Below, piece after piece: positions 51,323 to 59,000 of a DNA stretch of 64,000 nucleotides. How positions within the stretch are numbered: position 1 is the first letter of the stretch; the number at the start of each line of letters is the position of its first letter. The notes under the pieces are model-generated. The model did no database searches, was not told where the DNA came from, and was given only the letters and a program-made list of their open reading frames with translations. The DNA comes from Cohnella pontilimi (GTDB taxonomy: Bacteria > Bacillota > Bacilli > Paenibacillales > Paenibacillaceae): the NCBI RefSeq assembly GCF_005049045.1, contig NZ_SUPK01000001.1, positions 62,001-126,000 on the forward strand. Reading direction: 5' to 3'. A program made the position numbers and the translations under genes.

Positions 51323-51550
51323 TTGGAACAACCACAGATCGGACAACCCGTGCAAAGGCTGGCGCCTCATGAAACGATGGAAATTCACGAGATGCTCAAT
51401 TTCAAAACACTCTGTCTGGCGCAGTCGAAATTCATGCAAGGCTTGTGCTTCGACCGTGACCTTAAGCATTTGATGCAAAAAGATGTGGAAATGACCCAAA
51501 AGCATCTGACGCAGCTTACCGGACTTTATCAAAAAATCCAGCTGCAATAA
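51323..51550 (+). CDS. CotF-like spore coat protein, small subunit (1)
   Basis: TTG at 51323 follows GGAGGTGAGC; 75 residues. Short acidic/basic helices with 'HETMEIHEMLNFKTLCLAQS' resemble the first half of the CotF fold. The layout (two small CotF-like proteins, an alcohol dehydrogenase, two more) matches B. subtilis yraD-yraE-adhB-yraF-yraG. It probably sits on or near the spore coat. Gene 2 follows 14 bases later. Confidence 0.85.
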   Translation: MEQPQIGQPVQRLAPHETMEIHEMLNFKTLCLAQSKFMQGLCFDRDLKHLMQKDVEMTQKHLTQLTGLYQKIQLQ

Positions 51551-51564
51551 CGGAGGTGAAAGCG

Positions 51565-51927
51565 GTGAATAACGACTACTTAGACCCCATAAACGCGGTG
51601 GGCATGCCCGACTTGGCGGATAATTCATTCGCTTTGGAATTTCTGATGCGGGCTAAAAACGGCGTCCGAAATTGCGCTTTCGCGATTGCCGAGACTGCAT
51701 CGCCAGACGCAAGGGCTATCCTGAAACAGCAGCTTAACGACTCTCTTGCGATGCACGATGCGATCGCCAAACTTATGATCGACAAGCACTGGCTGCACCC
51801 GTACCAAGTCGGCGAGCAGTTCCAGCTTGATCTGAAGTCCGCGGATACCACGATGAAAATTTCGAATCTCGATCTTTTCCCGAAAGATACTTCGCGGCTC
51901 GGCTTGTTCGCGACGCCCGACAAATAG
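51565..51927 (+). CDS. CotF-like spore coat protein (2)
   Basis: GTG 51565 follows GGAGG by eight bases; the GTG at 51556 is too near. 120 residues with 'FALEFLMRAKNGVRNCAFAI' and 'LNDSLAMHDAIAKLMIDKHW' then 'LHPYQVGEQFQLDLK', a CotF signature of ferritin-like helices with conserved His and Tyr-Gln residues. It pairs with the small subunit before it. Confidence 0.88.
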   Translation: MNNDYLDPINAVGMPDLADNSFALEFLMRAKNGVRNCAFAIAETASPDARAILKQQLNDSLAMHDAIAKLMIDKHWLHPYQVGEQFQLDLKSADTTMKISNLDLFPKDTSRLGLFATPDK

Positions 51928-51942
51928 GAGTGAGGAAGCACG

Positions 51943-53079
51943 ATGAAAGCCGTTACGTTCCAAGGCATTAAAAACGTACAAGTCAAAGATGTGGCGGATC
52001 CGAAAATCGAAAAATCCGACGACATGATCGTCAAAATCACGGCTTCCGCGATTTGCGGCTCCGATTTGCATTTGATCCACGGCATGATTCCCAATATGCC
52101 CCAAGATTTCATTATCGGCCACGAGCCGGTGGGGATCGTCGAAGAGGTAGGACCGGACGTCACCAAGGTTAAAAAAGGCGACCGCGTGATTATTCCTTTT
52201 AACATCGCATGCGGCCACTGCTGGTATTGCGAGAACCATCTCGAAAGCCAATGCGACAACTCCAACCCGCACGGGGATATGGGCGCTTATTTCGGATACT
52301 CCGAGACGACCGGAGGATACGCCGGCGGCCAGGCGGAATATTTGCGGGTTCCTTATGCGAACTTTACTTCCTTTAAAGTTCCGGAAGACAGCGAAGTGGA
52401 GGACGAGAGACTGTCGGTCATCGCGGATGCGATGTCGACCGCTTACTGGTCGGTGGACAATGCCGGCGTGAAGCCCGGCGACACGGTCATTGTGCTCGGC
52501 TGCGGACCGGTGGGGATGTTCGCGCAGAAATTTTGCTGGCTCAAGGGCGCCAAACGAGTAATTGCTGTCGACTACATTGATTATCGTCTACAGCGGGCTA
52601 AAGAGCGCAATAATGTCGAGATCGTCAATTTCGAGAAAGAGGAAAATATCGGAACCCACCTCAAGGAAATGACCAAAGGCGGAGCCGATGTGGTGATCGA
52701 CGCCGTAGGAATGGACGGCAAGATGACGCCTATGGAATTCGTCGCAACCGGTCTTAAGCTTCAAGGAGGGGCCGTAAATGCGTTCATTACCGCCACCCAG
52801 GCTGTCCGCAAAGGCGGAATGATCCAGGTTACCGGGGTGTACGGCGGGGCGTACAATGGGATTCCTCTGGGTGATATAATGAACCGGAACGTCAATATCC
52901 GCACCGGTCAGGCCCCGGTCATTCACTATATGCCGCATATGTACGAGCTTGTCGCCTCCGGAAAAATCGATCCGATGGATATCGTAACGCATGTTATCCC
53001 GTTGTCCGAAGCGAAGCGCGGATATGAATTTATGGATACCAGAACGGATAATTGCGTGAAGGTGGTGCTCAAGCCATGA
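51943..53079 (+). CDS. Zinc-dependent alcohol dehydrogenase, FDH-like (AdhB-like)
   Basis: 378 residues. Catalytic zinc ligands in 'CGSDLHLIHG' near 38 and 'GHEPVGIVEEVG' near 60, structural zinc Cys in 'CGHCWYCENHLESQCDN' near 90-102, Rossmann 'VIVLGCGPVGMFAQKF' near 190. The size matches formaldehyde dehydrogenase-like AdhB, whose B. subtilis homologue is in a spore-coat operon. Its last codons overlap the third coat gene (ATGA). It may modify the coat or a coat metabolite. Confidence 0.93.
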   Translation: MKAVTFQGIKNVQVKDVADPKIEKSDDMIVKITASAICGSDLHLIHGMIPNMPQDFIIGHEPVGIVEEVGPDVTKVKKGDRVIIPFNIACGHCWYCENHLESQCDNSNPHGDMGAYFGYSETTGGYAGGQAEYLRVPYANFTSFKVPEDSEVEDERLSVIADAMSTAYWSVDNAGVKPGDTVIVLGCGPVGMFAQKFCWLKGAKRVIAVDYIDYRLQRAKERNNVEIVNFEKEENIGTHLKEMTKGGADVVIDAVGMDGKMTPMEFVATGLKLQGGAVNAFITATQAVRKGGMIQVTGVYGGAYNGIPLGDIMNRNVNIRTGQAPVIHYMPHMYELVASGKIDPMDIVTHVIPLSEAKRGYEFMDTRTDNCVKVVLKP

Positions 53080-53306
53080 CAGGCGGAGGAAATTACGGCA
53101 GCATTATGGACAACCGCTACGGCGCCCACGAAACGTGCGATCTGCACGAGATTACGGCTTTTAAGGCGCTTTGCCTCACCAAGTCCAAAACGATGCAGGC
53201 ATTGGTGGAGGACCCCGAGTTGAAAGCCCTCCTTCAAACGGACATTGAGCAGTCCACCCGGCAACTGAAGGAGTTAGACTCGCTTTTGGCCAACTCGGTA
53301 CATTAG
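53076..53306 (+). CDS. CotF-like spore coat protein, small subunit (3)
   Basis: ATG overlaps the dehydrogenase stop; 76 residues. 'GAHETCDLHEITAFKALCLT' parallels the same block in the 51323 product, followed by 'LLQTDIEQSTRQLKELDSLL'. It is a short helical coat protein. The paired small subunits share an ordered HE...HEx6-ALCL pattern. Confidence 0.85.
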   Translation: MTGGGNYGSIMDNRYGAHETCDLHEITAFKALCLTKSKTMQALVEDPELKALLQTDIEQSTRQLKELDSLLANSVH

Positions 53307-53319
53307 AGGAGGGTTTAGC

Positions 53320-53616
53320 ATGAACTGGCTGGTTGAAAATTTAACGGGATTAAATGTTATGACCGATCAGGTCATTGCCCTGGATTTGAATATGGCGGCC
53401 AAATCCGGTATCCATATGTACGCGGCGGCGGCCACGGAATCGGCTACCCCGGAGGTGAAGGCGACGTTGATCCGGCATCTGAACGAATCGATCGATTTCC
53501 AGGAGAAAATTACGGCTTATCTGATGCAGAGAGGGTTTTATCACCCTTACAACATGCAAGAACAAGTTCAACTGGACCGGATGAACGTTCAGACCGCTCT
53601 CCAGCTTCCTTCCTGA
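53320..53616 (+). CDS. CotF-like spore coat protein (4)
   Basis: GAGGAGGG precedes the ATG; 98 residues. 'ALDLNMAAKSGIHMYAAA', 'LIRHLNESIDFQEKITAYLM' and 'GFYHPYNMQEQVQLDRMN' match the CotF-like pattern of the 51565 product. It ends the operon; a terminator follows. Confidence 0.88.
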   Translation: MNWLVENLTGLNVMTDQVIALDLNMAAKSGIHMYAAAATESATPEVKATLIRHLNESIDFQEKITAYLMQRGFYHPYNMQEQVQLDRMNVQTALQLPS

Positions 53617-53635
53617 GTAGGTGGTGCGCACCCGC

Positions 53636-53670
53636 CCCCGCTGTATCCTCACCGATGCGGCGGGGTTTTT
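53636..53670 (+). terminator. Terminator of the CotF/adh operon
   Basis: CCCCGC and GCGGGG pair across an 18-base loop followed by TTTTT. Confidence 0.75.
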
Positions 53671-53740
53671 GCTTTGAAAAGGAGAAGAGCGCATAATAAT
53701 CGAAATATAGGGGAAAGTCACGCGGTCCAGGAGTGAAAAA

Positions 53741-54595
53741 ATGCAAAATCGGTTTCGTCACATTCAATGGAACAACGGAAGCGAGGTAAGTCAGCGCCTG
53801 GCAGCGCCCGATGCGCTTTGGACCGTTCACCCGATGCCGTCCGGATTAGAAGCCGAGGTCGTCCGGATTGCGTTCGCCGATATTCATTATGCAATGAAGA
53901 TATGGAACAAGAGCTCCAAGCCCGATGCCCAATATCAATACGACTTATTGTCTGAGCTTCGTCATCAAGGCCTGTCCGTATCTCAACCATTCGGCTCCGG
54001 AATAGACGGCATGGATCATCCGGTTTTGTTAACCAGCTTCGATGGGGAAGCGGTAAAAAAAGTGAACCCCGAAATGATCGCAGAAATAGCAAAATTGTTA
54101 TCGCAAATACATAACATTCAGATGGGTGAGCGCTCTTTTTTTCGGAAGTATGACTTTATCCCGTATTTCTACCCCGGCATCGATCAATTTCCGGATTTGC
54201 ACGACCGCTTACAATCGATTGTCACGGACAGCCGATTGAAGCAAGAAAGGCTCATTCACGGCGATTTCAATCTGGGCAACATTGTGGAGAAAGACGGCCG
54301 GTATACGGTCATCGACTGGACGAACGGACAACTCGGGGATCACCGGTACGACTTGGCATGGGCCCATTTCCTACTGAAGGTTTATACATCCGAGAGAATC
54401 GCTTCGCAGTTTTTATCTGCTTATACTTCCGATATTCCGCTTGATCTTGGCGAATATCAAGCTTTTGAAGCGATGGCGTGTTTGCGGTGGATATTCCTCA
54501 ACCGAACGGCAGAGCTGCCGAAGCGGTCGAATACCGTTAAACGTGTAAAAAATATCATCAAACAAAACGCGTACCTCCAAGGAGTCGGCGTGTGA
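53741..54595 (+). CDS. APH-family phosphotransferase
   Basis: 284 residues. The kinase loop '[12 protein letters not shown]' near 173 and '[19 protein letters not shown]' near 191 are complete. Members phosphorylate aminoglycosides, choline-like alcohols or sugars; the substrate here is unknown. It starts five short-spaced genes ending with the histidine phosphatase. Confidence 0.88.
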   Translation: MQNRFRHIQWNNGSEVSQRLAAPDALWTVHPMPSGLEAEVVRIAFADIHYAMKIWNKSSKPDAQYQYDLLSELRHQGLSVSQPFGSGIDGMDHPVLLTSFDGEAVKKVNPEMIAEIAKLLSQIHNIQMGERSFFRKYDFIPYFYPGIDQFPDLHDRLQSIVTDSRLKQERLIHGDFNLGNIVEKDGRYTVIDWTNGQLGDHRYDLAWAHFLLKVYTSERIASQFLSAYTSDIPLDLGEYQAFEAMACLRWIFLNRTAELPKRSNTVKRVKNIIKQNAYLQGVGV

Positions 54596-54608
54596 GGGGG
54601 AATACGTG

Positions 54609-55673
54609 ATGAGACGAATCTTGTTCACGGGCGGCGGGTCGGCAGGTCATGTCACGGTCAATACGGCTTTGATCCCCAAGTTCAGGGAGCTCGGTTGGGA
54701 AATCTACTACATGGGTTCATATCAAGGAATTGAAGCGGAATTGATTCGACGGTTAAAGGATGTCCGGTACATCGGGATTTCCACCGGCAAGCTCAGACGT
54801 TATTTGGATTGGAAAAATGTAACCGATCCTTTCCGGGTGATCAAGGGCTGTTACGAGGCTTACCGCAAAATCAAGCACATCAAGCCCGACGTCGTGTTTT
54901 CCAAAGGCGGATTTGTTTCCGTGCCGGTCGTCCTCGGTGCGCGTTTGAACAAAGTGCCCGTCGTGATCCATGAGTCCGATATCACACCCGGATTGGCGAA
55001 TCGAATCGCCATTCCGTTCGCCTCGAAAGTGTGCGCGACGTTCCCGGAAACGTTGGAACATTTGCCGCGCGGTAAGTCCGATTTGGTAGGCGCCGTCGTC
55101 CGGGAAGAGTTGAAGAACGGAGATGCAGCCAGAGGGCTGGCGTTCTGCGGCTTTACCAACCGGGAGCCCGTCCTGCTGGTCATGGGCGGGAGTTTGGGGT
55201 CGCAGCGCATTAACGGCATGGTTCGAAACAATCTCGATCGGCTGATCGATCGTTTTCAAATCGTCCATATTTGCGGCAAAGGTCAAATCGATCGTACTTT
55301 GATTTCGCAAAGATACCGGCAATATGAGTACGTCACCGATAGGCTGCCGGACATGATGGCGATGGCGGACATCGTCGTATCCCGGGCGGGCTCGAACGCG
55401 ATTTTCGAGTTTCTGGCTCTGCATAAACCGATGCTTCTCATTCCACTTTCCAAGCAGGCTTCCCGGGGCGATCAAATTTTGAATGCTGAATCGTTTGAGA
55501 AACGCGGCTTCTGTCATGTATTGCGGGAAGAAGATATGAACGACGACTCGTTCGTTGATTCCATCCTACGTCTATATGACAGACGGACGGAGATTGCGGA
55601 GAACATGACTCGTCATCATGAAGAGGATGCCGCAGGCAAAGTGATCCAGTTGATTATGGATACGGCGAAGTAA
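54609..55673 (+). CDS. murG: MurG-like UDP-GlcNAc transferase
   Basis: ATG 54609 (GTG 54606 also possible); 354 residues. Full MurG motifs: '[13 protein letters not shown]', '[17 protein letters not shown]', '[14 protein letters not shown]', '[12 protein letters not shown]' and '[17 protein letters not shown]'. MurG adds GlcNAc to lipid I. The usual dcw neighbours (ftsW, murB, divIB) are absent, so this may be a second MurG copy with a specialised role, perhaps in spore cortex or a glycolipid. It follows the APH gene after 13 bases. Confidence 0.9.
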   Translation: MRRILFTGGGSAGHVTVNTALIPKFRELGWEIYYMGSYQGIEAELIRRLKDVRYIGISTGKLRRYLDWKNVTDPFRVIKGCYEAYRKIKHIKPDVVFSKGGFVSVPVVLGARLNKVPVVIHESDITPGLANRIAIPFASKVCATFPETLEHLPRGKSDLVGAVVREELKNGDAARGLAFCGFTNREPVLLVMGGSLGSQRINGMVRNNLDRLIDRFQIVHICGKGQIDRTLISQRYRQYEYVTDRLPDMMAMADIVVSRAGSNAIFEFLALHKPMLLIPLSKQASRGDQILNAESFEKRGFCHVLREEDMNDDSFVDSILRLYDRRTEIAENMTRHHEEDAAGKVIQLIMDTAK

Positions 55674-55698
55674 CAGAGAGGATTATGGGGGAGAGTCA

Positions 55699-56499
55699 TT
55701 GGATAAACAGGTGATGCAAAAGGCGAAAGAGCTTGCAGTAGAAGTGATCGTGCAGGCAGGCGATATCGCGAAAGAGCGTTTTGAGCGAGTGGAGGATCTG
55801 CAGTTGAAGGATGGTTTCGGCGATGTGGTCACAGAAGTGGATCACTTGGCCGAAGCCGTCATTCTGGAGCGCATAACCCGCGAGTTCCCCGATCATCAAG
55901 TACATAGCGAGGAAGCAGGGAATAACGGCAAGAGCAGCGATTGGTTGTGGCTGGTCGATCCATTGGATGGGACGAACAATTTTGCCATCGGGCTGCCGGT
56001 TTTCACCACCTCCATTACGCTAATGTATCGTCAAGAGCCGGTGCTAGGTGTGGTCTATGAGCCGATGACCGACCGCCTCTTCGTCTCGAGTGCGGGAGAA
56101 GGTTCTTATTGCAACGATCATGCGATGCAGGCTAGACCGTGTAAAGATTTAAGGCGCGGAATTATCGGATGGATCCAGGGACATCAAGTTCAGAACGATC
56201 CGAAAGCGGTGAAGCTGCGACAACACCTGGACTTACGTTTTCGTAGAATGATGCGGCTATGGGCTCCGACACTGCAATGGTGCATGCTGGCCAAGGGCGA
56301 CATCGACGGGATCGTGCTGTATAATTCGGAGGGCGATGATCTGTATTCCGGCATTCTGATGGTGAGAGAAGCGGGAGGGATTGTCGTAGATTTCGAAGGC
56401 AAGCCGTACTCCGGCATGAGCTCGGAACCTTATATCATCGCCTGTCATCCTGAAAATATGGATAAGATGATCGAAATTGTTCAAGAGGGTATGAGGTGA
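55699..56499 (+). CDS. Inositol monophosphatase family protein
   Basis: TTG 55699 follows GGGGGAG; 266 residues. Metal ligands are seen: 'HSEEAGN' near 70 (ExE-type), 'WLVDPLDGTNNFAIGLP' near 93 and 'YSEGDDLYSGILMVREAGG' near 213. It hydrolyses inositol phosphates, fructose-1,6-bisphosphate or 3',5'-bisphosphate nucleotides. Which one is not clear. Confidence 0.93.
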   Translation: MDKQVMQKAKELAVEVIVQAGDIAKERFERVEDLQLKDGFGDVVTEVDHLAEAVILERITREFPDHQVHSEEAGNNGKSSDWLWLVDPLDGTNNFAIGLPVFTTSITLMYRQEPVLGVVYEPMTDRLFVSSAGEGSYCNDHAMQARPCKDLRRGIIGWIQGHQVQNDPKAVKLRQHLDLRFRRMMRLWAPTLQWCMLAKGDIDGIVLYNSEGDDLYSGILMVREAGGIVVDFEGKPYSGMSSEPYIIACHPENMDKMIEIVQEGMR

Positions 56500-56520
56500 C
56501 CGATGAAGGAGGCAATGAAC

Positions 56521-56949
56521 ATGCTGGTAGATTTGAAAGCAAGGCTCGACGAGCCCGCGATTCGAGAATTATTTGAGTATGCGATGTTCGCAGATACGGA
56601 TGAAGATGAGGTAATCGAAGCGTTGGATCGATATAGAAAAGATCAGCAGCTGCGCGCGTTTGGCCTGGAATCCGAGGGTCAGATCGTCGCGGTGATCGGT
56701 TACCGGCGTGTTGAGGAGAACAAGCTGGACATTAAACACTTAGCCGTCTCTCCGGACCAGCGCGGACTTGGGTACGGCAGGGGGATCATTTTGCGAACCC
56801 TGGAGTTGGAAAAGCCGCAGCTTGTAACGGTGGAAACCGACGAGGAGGCCGTCGAATTTTACCGGAACATCGGTTTCATCATCGAGAGCCTCGGTGAAAA
56901 ATATTCGGGAGTCGAGAGATTTAAGTGTACGTTTGAAACGGATTTTTGA
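56521..56949 (+). CDS. GNAT family acetyltransferase
   Basis: The ATG at 56521 follows AAGGAGG by eight bases; upstream ATGs sit too close. 142 residues. The acetyl-CoA loop 'LAVSPDQRGLGYGRGII' near 75 is typical. The target is unknown. Confidence 0.85.
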   Translation: MLVDLKARLDEPAIRELFEYAMFADTDEDEVIEALDRYRKDQQLRAFGLESEGQIVAVIGYRRVEENKLDIKHLAVSPDQRGLGYGRGIILRTLELEKPQLVTVETDEEAVEFYRNIGFIIESLGEKYSGVERFKCTFETDF

Positions 56950-56974
56950 CCGGCCGGCTGATGGAGGGACAGGA

Positions 56975-57520
56975 GTGAAACGAATATTTCTCGTCAGGCA
57001 TTGTGCAGCGGCGGGCCAACAACCGGATGCTCCTTTGTCGGAGGAAGGCGTACGGCAATCGAAGAAAATGGCTGAATTGTTGCGGAAGTTTGATGTCGAA
57101 TATATTGTCTCAAGTCCGTACAAAAGGGCGATTGAGTCGGTACGACCCTTAAGCGAAATAACCGGGGTTGACACGGCCATAGATCACCGTTTGCGCGAAC
57201 GAGTCCTGAGCTCGAAGCCATTAGACGATTGGATGGATTGTTTGAAAAAATCATTTGAGGATTTGGACATGAAGTACGAGGGTGGGGAATCTTCCCGTGA
57301 AGCGATGTCCAGGGGGATCCAAGTCATTGAAGATTCAATTGCACGGCCAGAGCAATCCATTGTTGTCGCGAGTCATGGCGGCCTACTGTCCCTTATGATC
57401 AAACACTTCAATCCAAACTTCGGATTTCAGGAGTGGAGGCAGCTTACGAACCCGGACGTGTTTCTCCTAAAATGGGAGGATAGTGGTCTACCATCTGTTG
57501 AGAGGTTAGTATCGGATTAA
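56975..57520 (+). CDS. Histidine phosphatase family protein
   Basis: GTG 56975 follows GGAGGG by six bases; 181 residues. The catalytic motif 'LVRHCAAAG' (RHC instead of the common RHG) lies near residue 7, Glu in 'RLRERVLS' near 75 and the second His in 'VVASHGGLLSLM' near 137. A phosphoglycerate-mutase-type phosphatase with unknown substrate; it closes the APH/MurG operon. Confidence 0.88.
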   Translation: MKRIFLVRHCAAAGQQPDAPLSEEGVRQSKKMAELLRKFDVEYIVSSPYKRAIESVRPLSEITGVDTAIDHRLRERVLSSKPLDDWMDCLKKSFEDLDMKYEGGESSREAMSRGIQVIEDSIARPEQSIVVASHGGLLSLMIKHFNPNFGFQEWRQLTNPDVFLLKWEDSGLPSVERLVSD

Positions 57521-57639
57521 TCACCTGCGATTCCATCGGCATAAAATGATAAAAATAACGGTACTTTAGCTTTTAAGTGTGGATTTTGTCTCCTAATGGG
57601 TAATAGAGTCCTAGATTGGTTCTTTTGGAATGACAGCGC

Positions 57640-57668
57640 TTGCAAAACATTCGCGAGTGGGGTAAATT
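57640..57668 (+). promoter_or_regulatory. Promoter of the microcompartment operon
   Basis: TTGCAA and TAAATT are 17 bases apart; transcription would begin near 57675, just before the leader hairpins. The surrounding 280 bases hold no other gene. Confidence 0.5.
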
Positions 57669-57699
57669 AGTACTATCAAGTCGAAAAAGAATAGACCGG

Positions 57700-57762
57700 A
57701 AGGCAATGGCGCCTTAGGAGAACAAGCGGGGGAGACCGCTTGTTGATCCTGGGCGCCTTTTT
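57700..57762 (+). promoter_or_regulatory. Terminator/antiterminator leader of the eut-type operon
   Basis: An intrinsic terminator is formed by GGCGCC...GGCGCC (57708-57713 with 57752-57757), an inner AACAAGCGG/CCGCTTGTT stem with a six-base loop, and TTTTT. A smaller hairpin AAGGC[AATGGC]GCCTT (57700-57715) shares its 3' arm with the terminator's 5' arm. Its six-base loop has A in position 1 and G in position 4, the pattern bound by ANTAR proteins such as EutV. The required companion hairpin upstream is not clear. The start of an EutW-like kinase at the end of the operon supports this. Confidence 0.55.
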
Positions 57763-57799
57763 GCTTGTCCGGCCAAATCCGGGCGAAGAGGTGAAGGGA

Positions 57800-58456
57800 G
57801 TGAGACAGCAACCGATACGGGCCGTTCCGCTGGCCGTACGGGTCATCCCGAATGTGGATGCGGGTCTGGCCGCGCAGTTGGAGCTCAGACCGGGCATCCG
57901 GAGCTTGGGATTGCTCACGTCCAGCATAGACGACGTCGGGTACACGGCGGTCGATGAAGCGACGAAGAAGGCGGCGGTCGAAGTCGTCTACGCCAAATCT
58001 TTTTATGCAGGATCGGCGCATGCTTCAGGCCCTCTGTCAGGCGAATTTATCGGAATCATCGGCGGCGAGACGCCGGCAGAAGTGAATAGCGGATTGGAAG
58101 CGGCCATCGCGTTAATGGAACAAGGCGCATGCTTTTACGCCCTCAACGAAGAGGCTTCCCACGCGTATTATGCGCATGTTGTGTCCAGAACCGGGTCCTA
58201 CTTGTCCAAGGTGGCGGGGATCCGGGAAGGCGAGCCTTTGGCCTACTTGATCGCTCCTCCGGTTGAGGCGGTGTACGGACTCGATGCCGCGTTGAAGGCG
58301 GCCGACGTGCGGCTTTGCCAGTTTTACGGGCCGCCTACGGAAACGAACTTTGCCGGAGGCTTGCTCACCGGAAGTCAGTCCGCGTGCACGGCTGCCGCGG
58401 AGGCTTTTGCGGCAGCGGTCCGCGAAGTGGCGCAGCAGCCGAAGAAGTTAGGTTAA
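57800..58456 (+). CDS. eutL: EutL-type microcompartment shell protein (tandem BMC)
   Basis: GTG 57800 follows GAGGTG; 218 residues, equal to E. coli EutL (219). The N-terminus 'PIRAVPLAVRVIPNVDAGLA' is the EutL signature; two permuted BMC domains follow, with 'GPLSGEFIGIIGGETPAEV' and 'AACTAAAEAF'-type helices. It forms a trimer whose central gated pore passes substrates and cofactors. It is first in the operon. Confidence 0.93.
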   Translation: MRQQPIRAVPLAVRVIPNVDAGLAAQLELRPGIRSLGLLTSSIDDVGYTAVDEATKKAAVEVVYAKSFYAGSAHASGPLSGEFIGIIGGETPAEVNSGLEAAIALMEQGACFYALNEEASHAYYAHVVSRTGSYLSKVAGIREGEPLAYLIAPPVEAVYGLDAALKAADVRLCQFYGPPTETNFAGGLLTGSQSACTAAAEAFAAAVREVAQQPKKLG

Positions 58457-58478
58457 GGGAAAAGCGGGTGAGCCGAAA

Positions 58479-58982
58479 ATGGAACCACAAGTGCCCGCAC
58501 TGGGCATGATCGAAACTTGGGGCGTTCCTGCCCTGATCGCGGCTGCAGATGCCGCGGCCAAGGCGGCGAACGTCCGGGTGACCACGTACGAGAAAGCGGA
58601 CGCCGGGATCGTGACCGTCTATTTGATCGGCGACGTGGCATCCGTGAAGGCTGCCGTGGAAGCGGGAGCAGCGGCGGCACGTCAAGTCGGGCAGCTGCTG
58701 GCTTCGCATGTGATCCCGCGTCCTGATGCCTCGGTTCCGCAAATGCTTCAGATGCTGGAGCGGCCGGAAGAGCCGGTAAAGCCGGAACCGCGGCTGCCGG
58801 AATCCGGTATGTTGCACGAGGCCATTCGAGCACCTGAATTTGTGCCGGAGTGGGACAAGCTGCCCGTTCAGGAGCTGAGAAGAATCGCCCGCAACACGCC
58901 CGGATTCCCGCTCAGCGGCCGGCAGATCAGCACCGCCGGCAAAGCGGTCCTGCTCCGTCTGCTGACGGAGCACAACCCGTGA
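58479..58982 (+). CDS. BMC shell protein with C-terminal SAP-like extension
   Basis: 167 residues. A standard BMC domain (about 5-88; 'ALGMIETWGVPALIAAADAA', 'GDVASVKAAVEAGAAAAR', 'HVIPRPD') is followed by a Pro/Glu linker and about 50 residues, 'LPVQELRRIARNTPGFPLSG', that look like a small two-helix SAP/Rho-N-type unit. EutK also has a C-terminal nucleic-acid-like domain, so this may be its functional match. It could tether the shell to DNA/RNA or protein; this is inferred. Confidence 0.82.
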   Translation: MEPQVPALGMIETWGVPALIAAADAAAKAANVRVTTYEKADAGIVTVYLIGDVASVKAAVEAGAAAARQVGQLLASHVIPRPDASVPQMLQMLERPEEPVKPEPRLPESGMLHEAIRAPEFVPEWDKLPVQELRRIARNTPGFPLSGRQISTAGKAVLLRLLTEHNP

Positions 58983-59000
58983 AGGGAGTGATTCGATGAC

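Noticed and set aside
57521-57799. Cobalamin riboswitch upstream of the microcompartment genes
   Set aside because: No B12-box-like sequence is seen; the leader shows only terminator and hexaloop hairpins.
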